This document shows, one piece after another, positions 35,378-43,616 of a stretch of 64,000 bases of DNA. Source of the stretch: Pelagadaptatus aseana (GTDB taxonomy: Bacteria; Pseudomonadota; Gammaproteobacteria; Pseudomonadales; Cellvibrionaceae); the NCBI GenBank assembly GCA_040365065.1, contig BAABNI010000004.1:62001-126000 (forward strand). The letters run 5' to 3'. Below the pieces are notes generated by a model, which did not search any database, was not told where the DNA came from, and saw only the letters and a program-made list of their open reading frames with translations. How positions within the stretch are numbered: the stretch's first letter is position 1; each line of letters opens with the position of its first letter. The position numbers and the translations under genes are program-made.

Positions 35378-35836
35378 ATGAATAACACACACATAGCCGT
35401 ACAAACCGAAGACTTTGATCTCGGAACCGAGTACCAAGCATTAGTGGAAGACAACACTCAGGACGGCGGCGTTGCCCTGTTCGTCGGTCGCGTGCGCGAG
35501 TTCAATCAGGAGCAGCAGGTCACCACTCTGGAACTGGAACACTACCCGGCCATGACCGAGAAGGCCCTCAGGGACATTGCCGATCAGGCCCGGCAGCGCT
35601 GGCAAATCAACAATCTTTGTATTATTCACCGCGTCGGCAAGCTGGAGCTGAGTGATCAGATCGTTCTGGTGGGCGTCACCAGCCCGCACCGCGAAGCCGC
35701 TTTTGAATCGGCCCAATTTTTAATGGATTATCTGAAAACCCGGGCTCCTTTCTGGAAAAAAGAAACCACAACCGCAGGAACGCAACGATGGGTCGAAGCC
35801 CAGGAAAAAGATCAGCAAGCCGCCAAGCGCTGGTAA
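35378..35836 (+). CDS. moaE: Molybdopterin synthase catalytic subunit
   Basis: Large subunit of molybdopterin synthase (152 aa); inserts two sulfurs from MoaD. Conserved MoaE blocks visible: DGGVALFVGRVREFN, LELEHYPAMTEKAL, IIHRVGKLE, and the catalytic Lys-containing KTRAPFWKKE. I chose ATG 35378 with GAAG upstream; the frame opens earlier but only through the repeat. The last 49 bp overlap the start of modA. Confidence 0.94.
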   Translation: MNNTHIAVQTEDFDLGTEYQALVEDNTQDGGVALFVGRVREFNQEQQVTTLELEHYPAMTEKALRDIADQARQRWQINNLCIIHRVGKLELSDQIVLVGVTSPHREAAFESAQFLMDYLKTRAPFWKKETTTAGTQRWVEAQEKDQQAAKRW

Positions 35837-36615
35837 TTCTTGCCGCATTGTGGGGCCTGTTACTGAGCGTCACTGGCCATTCGGCTCAGGAGGATCACAA
35901 CTCAAAGATGCCCCCCATCTATATTGCCTGTGCGGCCAATTTTTTTGTGCCCCTCAAGCAATTGGTTGCTGACTATAAGGCGCGTCACGCCCCCGAGGCC
36001 AACATTTTGATTTCCTCCGGCTCCTCCGGCAGCCTTTACCGTCAGATCAAATTTGGCTCGCCTCATCAACTGTTTCTCTCAGCCGACCGCTTTTTTCCAC
36101 AACAACTGGAACGCGAACAGTTGGTCCTGACCGACTCGCGGCAAACCTACGCCATCGGCCAGCTGGTATTCTGGCAACCGGGCCTGAAGCTTGAGTCTCT
36201 CGACGAACTGACCAGCCTGCAATCGCCACTGGCCATAGCCAATCCTAAAACGGCACCTTATGGCCAGGCCGCTCGAGAGGTACTTAACCGGCTGGCACCG
36301 AACAAATCCTGGCAATTGATCACCGGCACCAGCATTGCTCAAACCCATCAATTTATCAGCAGTGGCAATGTGCCGGCCGGCTTTACCAGCCGCAGTCTGA
36401 TTCCGGCCAGCACAAGCGCCGTGTTAGAAGTGCCCTCCGAGTGGCATCAACCCCTAATCCAGCAGATGGTGTTGACCCGCAAAGCCAAAGACCAGCCACA
36501 GGCAACCCAGTTGTTTGCTTATCTCAGCAGCCCGGATGCCCGAACCATCATCAAAGCTCACGGTTATCTGTTGCCCGAAAAGCCCGCGCTCAAGGAGGCT
36601 CAACAGCCATTATGA
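35788..36615 (+). CDS. modA: Molybdate ABC transporter, periplasmic binding protein
   Basis: Binds molybdate in the periplasm. It has a signal peptide (basic MGRSPGKRSASR, then ALVILAALWGLLLSVTG, cleavage near GHSAQ), IYIACAANFFVPLKQL and the ligand-site motif SSGSSGSLYRQI with the conserved Ser. The total of 275 aa is normal. The start at ATG 35788 lies inside moaE (49-bp overlap, different frame); the basic signal-peptide start makes this the best choice. ModB starts at its stop. Confidence 0.92.
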   Translation: MGRSPGKRSASRQALVILAALWGLLLSVTGHSAQEDHNSKMPPIYIACAANFFVPLKQLVADYKARHAPEANILISSGSSGSLYRQIKFGSPHQLFLSADRFFPQQLEREQLVLTDSRQTYAIGQLVFWQPGLKLESLDELTSLQSPLAIANPKTAPYGQAAREVLNRLAPNKSWQLITGTSIAQTHQFISSGNVPAGFTSRSLIPASTSAVLEVPSEWHQPLIQQMVLTRKAKDQPQATQLFAYLSSPDARTIIKAHGYLLPEKPALKEAQQPL

Positions 36616-37277
36616 GTGAAACCGACCTGCTCGCTCTGGGCCTGACCCTGAAACTGGCCACCGGTGTTACCCTGGTGCTGATTGCACTCAGCCTGCCGCT
36701 CAGCTTTTTTCTGGCTCACTGGCAATCGCGCTGGAAGCTGTTAGCCGAGGCACTCACCACCTTACCACTGGTATTGCCTCCGACGGTGCTTGGCTATTAT
36801 CTGTTGGTGGCGTTTGCCCCGGATCAGTTTCTGGGCCAGAGTTTTCACTTTCTGTTCGACCAGCAACTGGCCTTCAGTTTTGCCGGCATCTTTATCGCGT
36901 CTTTAATTTACAGCTTGCCGTTTGCCCTGCGGCCATTGCAGGCGGCCTTTGAACAACAGGGCCGCGGTTTGATGGAAACCTCGGCCTTATTGGGCATGAA
37001 CCCGACACAAACGTTCTTCCGGGTACTGCTACCCAACATCAGCCCCGCACTGCTCAGCGCGGCCTCCCTGACCTTTGCTCATACCATGGGCGAATTCGGC
37101 GTCATCCTGATGATTGGCGGCAATATTCCCGGAGAAACCCAGGTGCTGTCGGTGGCCCTGTTCGAACATGTGGAAACCCTGCAGTATCAGCAAGCCAATC
37201 AGTTGGCGTTGACCATGCTCGGCCTATCCCTGCTGGTCGTGATATTTTCCCAATGGTTGGGCAAGCGCCATGCTTGA
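36612..37277 (+). CDS. modB: Molybdate ABC transporter permease
   Basis: A 221-residue inner-membrane permease with about five helices. PPTVLGYYLLVAF near residue 60 and the EAA-type loop MGEFGVILMIGGNIPGETQ are typical of ModB. Start ATG 36612 overlaps the modA stop by 4 bp, and the end overlaps modC by 8 bp. The frame opens far upstream but that part is antisense-like reading of modA. Confidence 0.94.
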   Translation: MSETDLLALGLTLKLATGVTLVLIALSLPLSFFLAHWQSRWKLLAEALTTLPLVLPPTVLGYYLLVAFAPDQFLGQSFHFLFDQQLAFSFAGIFIASLIYSLPFALRPLQAAFEQQGRGLMETSALLGMNPTQTFFRVLLPNISPALLSAASLTFAHTMGEFGVILMIGGNIPGETQVLSVALFEHVETLQYQQANQLALTMLGLSLLVVIFSQWLGKRHA

Positions 37278-38313
37278 AATTGATATCGACATCAGCACAC
37301 CCTGCCGGCTCAGGGCCAGAGCCCAGACCGACTGCCTGATCACTGGTTTGCTGGGCCCTTCCGGCAGTGGCAAAACCACTCTGCTGAGAAGCCTGTGTGG
37401 ATTGAATCATCACACTGGCACCATTGAGCTCAACGGCATAGAGCAGCACAACACGGCCACCCATAAACGACCCGTGACGCTGGTGCAGCAGCACACCCAA
37501 CTGATTCCCCACTGGACGGTTCAGCAGCACATCAGCAATACCCACCATCGCGCCTGTCCTATTGATCAAACAACATTAATTGACGCCATGGGTGTCACCG
37601 ATCTGCTCAGGCACAAGCCTCATCAGCTCAGCGGTGGCCAGAAACAACGAGTCGCCCTGTTGCTGGGGCTGTTGCGCTCGCCCCAGCTGCTGCTGTTGGA
37701 CGAGCCCTTTACCGCGCTGGATAATCGCAGCAAGCGACAACTGTTTCCTGTTATAGCCAGTGCCTTACAGCAGATGTCCGCGCAGGCCCTGTTGGTGTCA
37801 CATCAGGTTCGCGACATTGCCAGCCTGTCCGACCGAATCTGGGAATTGAAGTCCGACGGCTCTCTTGGCCAGCATTCGGTTCAGCAAGGTCTGCGACAAT
37901 ATCAGGGCAATCGCTGCCACGACGTGCTGCTTAGCGCGGAATTTCTCGGCTATGAACCACAGTATCAACTCAGTCGATTCCGGATGGGTACGCAGCAGCT
38001 GCTGGTCTCCGGTCAGCACAACTATGCCATCGGCAGCCTTGTGCGCCTGGCCATATCCGCCGATGACGTGGGGCTGAGCCTGGATGCTCAACAGGGCAGC
38101 AGTTTTGCCAACGACCTGTCGGCCACCATCTGCCACATCGACAAAGACGATTATGGCGCCCGGGTTCACTGCCAGATTGACGATCAGATCATCGAAGCAC
38201 ACATCACCGATTTTTCCCTGCAGCGCCTGTCTCTGGAATCAGGCAAACCGGTTCGCCTGATTTTTAAGGCCGGCGCCGTCGATGTACTGGGCAGCCCCAT
38301 CAAGCACGACTGA
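37270..38313 (+). CDS. modC: Molybdate ABC transporter ATP-binding protein
   Basis: A 347-residue ATPase for molybdate uptake. Walker A GPSGSGKTT is at 29-37, the signature LSGGQKQR is near 118, Walker B reads LLLLDEPFTALD, and the H-loop is VSHQVRD. A C-terminal Mop/TOBE-type regulatory domain (about 285-345, from NDLSATICHIDKDDYGA) would bind oxyanion. Last gene of the moaA operon, so the riboswitch may also affect molybdate import. Confidence 0.94.
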   Translation: MLEIDIDISTPCRLRARAQTDCLITGLLGPSGSGKTTLLRSLCGLNHHTGTIELNGIEQHNTATHKRPVTLVQQHTQLIPHWTVQQHISNTHHRACPIDQTTLIDAMGVTDLLRHKPHQLSGGQKQRVALLLGLLRSPQLLLLDEPFTALDNRSKRQLFPVIASALQQMSAQALLVSHQVRDIASLSDRIWELKSDGSLGQHSVQQGLRQYQGNRCHDVLLSAEFLGYEPQYQLSRFRMGTQQLLVSGQHNYAIGSLVRLAISADDVGLSLDAQQGSSFANDLSATICHIDKDDYGARVHCQIDDQIIEAHITDFSLQRLSLESGKPVRLIFKAGAVDVLGSPIKHD

Positions 38314-38479
38314 CCCGTTTTTCAACATTCACCAAACCTGCCCCAAGCACCAACCCCATTCATAAAATCTATGCGAGTCGCCACTATCCCCGCAGCCCTT
38401 TAAATATCGCCAGTGTGTTTTTTTGATAATCAAGGGGCCAATCTGTCAACCCCAAAATATAGAAAAAAAATCAAAAAAA

Positions 38480-38495
38480 ACGCCATATATGGTGT
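38480..38495. promoter_or_regulatory. NrdR box 1
   Basis: ACGCCATATATGGTGT fits the NrdR consensus ACACWATATATWGTGT with a perfect ATATAT centre. A second box starts 32 bp downstream, three helical turns away, the standard paired layout before ribonucleotide reductase operons. The stretch 38314-38479 holds no gene and includes poly-A tracts. Confidence 0.78.
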
Positions 38496-38511
38496 GTCAA
38501 GGTCTAGCCTA

Positions 38512-38527
38512 ACACTAGATATAGGTA
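38512..38527. promoter_or_regulatory. NrdR box 2
   Basis: ACACTAGATATAGGTA is a less perfect NrdR-type dyad, 32 bp from box 1 start to start. Together they sit 73-120 bp before nrdJa and would block transcription when dATP is high. Confidence 0.7.
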
Positions 38528-38599
38528 TTATTATCTCACCCGTACTAGCCACCACGCACATCCACCACATAACAAAGACAATATTCTCTGGGAGTTAAA

Positions 38600-40735
38600 A
38601 TGAGTCAGGATCTCGCCGCACCCGAAGCAACAACAAGAACAAAAATCGCTTTCCAGGATGCCTCCATGGATATCTGGGATAAAAAATACCGCCTTAAGGA
38701 CAAGCGCAACAATCCCGTTGACGAGACCCTGGCAGCTACCTACTCTCGAGTGGCCAAAGCTCTGGCTTCCGTAGAAAAGGGCAAGAAGAACCAGAATCTC
38801 TGGTTTGAAAAATTTCAGTGGGCTCTGGAAAACGGCGCCATTCCCGCAGGCCGTATTATTTCCAACGCCGGTGCCGAAGCGCACAAGCCTGCGACCTCCA
38901 CCATTAATTGCACCGTATCAGGCACCATTCCGGATTCCATGAAAGGCATTCTGGAAAAGAACGTGGAAGCTGGCCTGACTCTGAAAGCAGGTTGTGGTAT
39001 CGGTTACGAATTCTCCACCCTACGTCCCAAAGGCGCTTACGTATCCGGTGCGGGTGCGCACACCTCTGGCCCGCTGTCGTTTATGGATATCTTCGACAAG
39101 ATGTGTTTCACCGTGTCCTCTGCCGGTGGCCGCCGTGGTGCCCAGATGGCGACCTTTGATGTCAGCCACCCGGACGTGCTGGAATTTATCCGCGCCAAGC
39201 GTGAAGACGGTCGTCTGCGCCAGTTCAACCTGTCGCTGCTGATCACCAACGAATTTATTGATGCGGTTCGCAATGAGCAGGATTGGCCGCTGTCGTTCCC
39301 GATGACCCAGAAAGATCTGGAGAGCTGCGATGTGGATCTGGATAACCCCGAGCAGGTGATCTGGCGCGAAGTGCCCAACCCCGAAGGCTACATCAATAAC
39401 GATGAGGGCCTAAGTGCCTGTCGCATCTACAAAACCATTCCGGCCCGTCGCCTGTGGGATGTGATCATGTCCTCCACCTACGACTTCGCCGAGCCGGGTT
39501 TTATCCTGATCGATCAGGTTAACGAGATGAACAACAACTGGTTCTGCGAACAGATCCGCGCCACCAACCCCTGTGGTGAACAGCCTCTGCCTCCTTATGG
39601 CAGCTGCCTGCTGGGTTCCGTGAACCTGACCCTGTTCGTTGACAAGCCATTTACTCCGGAAGCCCAGTTCAACTGGGACAAGTACCGCGAAGTGGTATCC
39701 ATCTTTACCCGTATGCTTGACAACGTGGTGGAGATCAATGGCCTGGCTCTGCCAGAGCAGCGCGCGGAAATCGCCAACAAGCGTCGTCACGGCATGGGCT
39801 TTTTGGGTCTGGGCTCTACCATGACTCTGCTGGGTATTCCCTATGGCAGCTCCGCATCCATTGCGTTCACCGAGCAGATCAGCCGCGAGCTGGCCATCAC
39901 CGGCTGGAAAACCGGTCTGGAACTGTCCAAGGAAAAAGGCGCCGCACCGGTAATGGATCAGGAATTTGAAGTGACCCCGAGCATGCTGCGTCACCGCCCG
40001 GAAATGGTCGACGATGGCATCAAGGTCGGCGACAAGGTGCTGGGTAAGGTATTGCACGCCAAGTACAGCCGCTACATGCAGAAAGTGGCTGAGGAAGAGC
40101 CGGAACTGGTAGCCGAGCTGGCCGAAGTGGGCTGTCGCTTTACCCACCACTCGTCCATTGCCCCGACCGGTACCATCTCCCTGTCTCTGGCCAACAACGC
40201 CAGTAACGGTATCGAGCCAAGTTTTGCGCACCACTACGCCCGTAACGTGATTCGTGAAGGCCGCAAAACCAAAGAAAAAGTGGATGTATTCTCTTACGAG
40301 CTGCTGGCCTATCGCCATCTGGTGGACGAAAGCGCCATGCCGGGCAACCTGCCCGACTACTTCACCACCACCGACGATGTGGAACCGAAGCAGCACGTGG
40401 ATGTACAGGCCGCGGCACAGAAATGGGTGGACTCCTCCATTTCCAAAACCATTAACGTGCCGACCCAGATCGACTACGACGCCTTTAAAGGCATCTACCT
40501 TTACGCCCACGAAAGTGGTCTCAAGGGTTGCACCACCTTCCGCTTCAACCCGGAAGCCTTCCAGGGCGTTCTGGTACGTGAAGAAGATCTTGAGAACACC
40601 ACCTACAAGTTCAACCTGGACGACGGCACCGTGCTGGAACTGAAAGGTAATGAGGAAGTTGAATACGACGGTGAGATTCACACCGCCGCCAACCTCTACG
40701 ACGCATTGAAAGAAGGCTACTACGGTAAGTTATAA
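38600..40735 (+). CDS. nrdJa: Adenosylcobalamin-dependent ribonucleotide reductase, catalytic part
   Basis: Reduces ribonucleotides to deoxyribonucleotides using vitamin B12, independently of oxygen. The 711-residue protein has the class II core: INCTVSGTIPDSM, the GCGIGYEFS segment, NPCGEQPLPPYGSCLLGSVN (active-site Cys region), the HHSSIAPTGTISL block and the GLKGCTTFR segment. The C-terminal part of class II enzymes is missing here and is supplied by the next gene, as in Pseudomonas aeruginosa NrdJa/NrdJb. GGGAG lies before the ATG. B12 synthesis genes other than cobA are not in the window. Confidence 0.93.
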   Translation: MSQDLAAPEATTRTKIAFQDASMDIWDKKYRLKDKRNNPVDETLAATYSRVAKALASVEKGKKNQNLWFEKFQWALENGAIPAGRIISNAGAEAHKPATSTINCTVSGTIPDSMKGILEKNVEAGLTLKAGCGIGYEFSTLRPKGAYVSGAGAHTSGPLSFMDIFDKMCFTVSSAGGRRGAQMATFDVSHPDVLEFIRAKREDGRLRQFNLSLLITNEFIDAVRNEQDWPLSFPMTQKDLESCDVDLDNPEQVIWREVPNPEGYINNDEGLSACRIYKTIPARRLWDVIMSSTYDFAEPGFILIDQVNEMNNNWFCEQIRATNPCGEQPLPPYGSCLLGSVNLTLFVDKPFTPEAQFNWDKYREVVSIFTRMLDNVVEINGLALPEQRAEIANKRRHGMGFLGLGSTMTLLGIPYGSSASIAFTEQISRELAITGWKTGLELSKEKGAAPVMDQEFEVTPSMLRHRPEMVDDGIKVGDKVLGKVLHAKYSRYMQKVAEEEPELVAELAEVGCRFTHHSSIAPTGTISLSLANNASNGIEPSFAHHYARNVIREGRKTKEKVDVFSYELLAYRHLVDESAMPGNLPDYFTTTDDVEPKQHVDVQAAAQKWVDSSISKTINVPTQIDYDAFKGIYLYAHESGLKGCTTFRFNPEAFQGVLVREEDLENTTYKFNLDDGTVLELKGNEEVEYDGEIHTAANLYDALKEGYYGKL

Positions 40736-40813
40736 ACCGGGCAAGCTATAAAGCTTGTCCCTGCTAACACTTGCGAACACACACGTAGAGCACCAGAACA
40801 AGAGACTAAGACA

Positions 40814-41503
40814 ATGTCAGTAAAAATCGATAAGAAGATCACCGGCTTTGCCGTTAAAAATGAGGCGGATGACGCCGCCAAAGCTGCCGAGGCCGAAGCC
40901 GCAGCAGCCAAAGAAATTGAGCACATGCATGAAAATGTAGGCCGCCCCGACGTATTGATCGGCTCCACCTACAAGATCAAGCCGCCCATGTCCGACCACG
41001 CGCTGTACATCACCATCAACGACATCGTATTGAATCCGGACACCGACCACGAAATGCGTCGCCCCTACGAGATCTTCCTGAACTCGAAGAACATGGATTA
41101 CTTCCAGTGGGTAGTTGCCCTGACTCGCGTAATCTCCGCGGTATTCCGCAAAGGTGGCGACGTTACCTTCCTGGTGGAAGAAATGAAGAACGTATTTGAT
41201 CCAAAAGGCGGTTACTTCAAGCCCGGCGGTCGCTTTATGCCATCACTGGTGGCTGAGATGGGTTACGCCATTGAGACCCACATGAAGACCATCGGTCTGC
41301 TGCAAAGCGAGGATATGAGCGAGCATCAGCGCCAGATCCTCGACGAAAAGCGTGATGAATACCTGGAGAAGAAAGGTGAAACTGCCAAAGACGGCGACTT
41401 TCCAGAATCCGCCCAGCTGTGCATGAAGTGTCACACCAAAGCCGTGATTCTGATGGATGGCTGCATGACCTGTCTGAACTGTGGCGACTCCAAGTGTGGT
41501 TAA
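40814..41503 (+). CDS. nrdJb: Class II ribonucleotide reductase, C-terminal subunit
   Basis: A 229-residue partner of NrdJa. It contains the TSCPD-type domain (GSTYKIKPPMSDHALYITIND, spread over 51-71) and ends with Cys pairs in LCMKCHTK and CMTCLNCGDSKCG, which pass electrons from thioredoxin to the active site. An Ala/Glu-rich helix (AAKAAEAEAAAAKEIE) near the start may join it to NrdJa. It follows nrdJa by 78 bp and is followed by a strong terminator. Confidence 0.92.
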   Translation: MSVKIDKKITGFAVKNEADDAAKAAEAEAAAAKEIEHMHENVGRPDVLIGSTYKIKPPMSDHALYITINDIVLNPDTDHEMRRPYEIFLNSKNMDYFQWVVALTRVISAVFRKGGDVTFLVEEMKNVFDPKGGYFKPGGRFMPSLVAEMGYAIETHMKTIGLLQSEDMSEHQRQILDEKRDEYLEKKGETAKDGDFPESAQLCMKCHTKAVILMDGCMTCLNCGDSKCG

Positions 41504-41526
41504 TCGTCTCTTAGACGCTTAACTCG

Positions 41527-41556
41527 AAAAAAGGCAGCACTCGCTGCCTTTTTTTA
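41527..41556 (+). terminator. Rho-independent terminator of nrdJab
   Basis: GGCAGC-ACTC-GCTGCC stem with a run of A before and a T7 run after, 24 bp past the nrdJb stop. Confidence 0.9.
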
Positions 41557-41653
41557 TTTATATTTCACAAATAATCCAGCACCATACAAATAGCAGCAGC
41601 CAAGGAAACTCAGTACTCTAAAGACTTAAACATAGCCAGACTCTTCTCATATT

Positions 41654-43159
41654 ATGAAAAGCAAACAAAAAAGTGTCTATGCGGTTTATGCGCTCTCCTT
41701 AGTAACCAATCTTCTGATTGTTTACGTTATCTATGCTCAATTTAATGGGGTGCAGTCCCTCACCCGCTTATGGAATGATAATGCGACCGGCAACCTGACC
41801 AGCGCCACCACTCTGGCTGAAATTGAGCGCAACCTTGGTTATGTCGGCTTTATTCACCACTTCAAAAATTATGTCATCCGGGGCACAGAGGAATACTACG
41901 AAAAAGCCGAGCTTAGCTATCAACACACCAGCAATGCCATCACCGCCTTCAAACAGCTCCCCATCAATGACGACGAACATCAAGTCATTGCAATTATTGA
42001 GAAAACTCTCAACGACTACCATCAGAAACTGCAACTGATTCACTCTGTCAGTGACGAATTTTCAATCACCGAGCTGGATCAAAAGGTTAAAATTGATGAC
42101 GCTCCGGCAGAACAGGCACTGAATACATTGCGTTCACACATTCTGCCAAGGCTCAAACAACAGCAGGCGATCGCCGATGACATGGCTGTCGGGCTCAACA
42201 TCAAAAGTATCTATCTGGCGAGTCTGCTGATTCCAACGATCCTGATTTCCAGCCTTATCACCATTCGTGTTTTTCGTCGCCTCGACGCCACAAGCAAAGA
42301 ACTCGTCACCATTTTCGACTTGTCACCTGACGCCATCATCTACACGGATATTGATGGCAATATACTCAAGGCGAACAAAGCCACAGCCAATATGTTTGGC
42401 TACACCATCGAGGAAATTCAGTCGTTACAACTCGAAGACCTAATCGAAGAACACCTGCGCGACAAACACAGATCCCTTAGAACTGGCTTCAGTCAAAAGG
42501 AACAGTCCAGACCCATGGCAGGACGCGAACTCAAGATTCAAGGGGTCCGCAAAGATCAATCACTGATAGAGCTAAGCATAGACATTGCAGCCAAAACCAT
42601 TGATGGCGATATTCGAAGTGTCTGTGTTGTCAAAGATATCACCCATCAAAATCAGCTTAAAATGGCCGCTGAGAAGGACCACCTGACACAACTGGGTAAC
42701 CGCCGCTTTTTCGATCAAACACTCAACACCGAACTGAGCCGCAAGCACCGTGAAAGAACGCCACTGTCGCTGCTGATGATCGATCTGGATCATTTCAAAC
42801 TACTCAATGACAACGAGGGGCACGTAGCCGGTGACATCGCTCTGAAAAAAGTAGCGGACTATCTGCAGCAACAAACCCGCTCCTACGACCACCTGGCTCG
42901 CTGGGGTGGCGATGAATTTGTACTGCTTTGCCCTGGATTATCCCGAGAAGATGCCATCCATCATGCCGAACGAATTCGTGCCGGATTTGAAGGCATGCCG
43001 ATGGACGGCAATATCCGGCTGACCCTCAGTATCGGTGTTGCCAGCGCGTGTGAAGAATCCAGCACCACGTCAGAAGATCTGCTGAATTCAGCCGATAAGG
43101 CGGTTTACAACGTTAAAAACAATGGCAGAAATCACGTTAAGCATCACGATCATATCTAG
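41654..43159 (+). CDS. Membrane diguanylate cyclase with PAS domain
   Basis: A 501-residue c-di-GMP synthase. TM1 is about 8-28 and TM2 about 186-206, with a helical periplasmic sensor between them. A PAS domain (about 215-335, DLSPDAIIYTDIDGNILKAN) and a GGDEF domain (about 340-500) follow. The active site WGGDEF is intact (418-422), and the inhibitory site RSYD lies five residues before it, so product inhibition is expected. Start ATG 41654 has no strong ribosome site. Monocistronic. Confidence 0.92.
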   Translation: MKSKQKSVYAVYALSLVTNLLIVYVIYAQFNGVQSLTRLWNDNATGNLTSATTLAEIERNLGYVGFIHHFKNYVIRGTEEYYEKAELSYQHTSNAITAFKQLPINDDEHQVIAIIEKTLNDYHQKLQLIHSVSDEFSITELDQKVKIDDAPAEQALNTLRSHILPRLKQQQAIADDMAVGLNIKSIYLASLLIPTILISSLITIRVFRRLDATSKELVTIFDLSPDAIIYTDIDGNILKANKATANMFGYTIEEIQSLQLEDLIEEHLRDKHRSLRTGFSQKEQSRPMAGRELKIQGVRKDQSLIELSIDIAAKTIDGDIRSVCVVKDITHQNQLKMAAEKDHLTQLGNRRFFDQTLNTELSRKHRERTPLSLLMIDLDHFKLLNDNEGHVAGDIALKKVADYLQQQTRSYDHLARWGGDEFVLLCPGLSREDAIHHAERIRAGFEGMPMDGNIRLTLSIGVASACEESSTTSEDLLNSADKAVYNVKNNGRNHVKHHDHI

Positions 43160-43252
43160 GCTGATATAAGACGCAAACTACGATCAGATCAAAAATCCTT
43201 CCCTGTAAATAATTCTATACTGGGCGTATAAGCAATAATGACCGAGGGATTT

Positions 43253-43438
43253 ATGAGCAAACCAACCGAAGCAGAATACAAACAAGCCATGGCTGAAGTA
43301 GCCCGTATGCGGGAAGCCGGAGAAGACCCGGAGCATGTAGCCAAGACACTGCTCAATCTCGACTATCGCTTTAAACATCTTGAACACGTCTATGAAGCCC
43401 TGGAGCACTGGCTCAATTCCGGTCAGGCGGCCAATTAG
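43253..43438 (+). CDS. Small conserved-looking protein, probably shortened by an in-frame TAG
   Basis: A 61-residue soluble helical protein (MSKPTEAEYKQAMAEVARM...). ATG 43253 follows GAGGGA. It ends at TAG 43436-43438, but the same frame then continues for 27 sense codons (HTNLMMALEKYRSI..., to TAA 43520-43522), and that extension has the same helical, charged character. From memory, related small proteins in Pseudomonas are about 85-90 aa with a similar His/Leu/Ala/Leu/Glu end, so this may be a nonsense mutation or read-through. Function unknown. Confidence 0.7.
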   Translation: MSKPTEAEYKQAMAEVARMREAGEDPEHVAKTLLNLDYRFKHLEHVYEALEHWLNSGQAAN

Positions 43439-43538
43439 CACACCAATCTGATGATGGCACTGGAAAAGTACCGCAGCATCAATCACGTGCTGGGCGAGCG
43501 ACGAGATGACTATGTTGGTTAATAAGTGCCGGCTAACA

Positions 43539-43616
43539 GGGATCCCTCGCGGTCGCCCGGGATGACAAATTTGAATTGATGTTATTCTGACGACCCCAGA
43601 AAGGAAGAATCTCTGT
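43539..43616. repeat. Dispersed inverted repeat copy 3
   Basis: The left part, read on the minus strand, is GTCATCCCGGGCGACCGCGA; the right part on the plus strand is GTTATTCTGACGACCCCAGA, followed by AAGGAAGAATCTC. The two are inverted relatives around an AT-rich spacer. It lies between convergent genes and ends where the AraC gene stops. Confidence 0.65.

Noticed and set aside
38314..38599. Cobalamin riboswitch before the B12-dependent reductase
   Set aside because: I looked for B12-box-like sequence and saw none; the gap holds only poly-A tracts and NrdR boxes.
39410..40681. 423-residue open frame on the minus strand opposite nrdJa
   Set aside because: It lies wholly within a strongly conserved gene in the other direction, has no family motif and no ribosome site. 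It is a by-product of codon bias.
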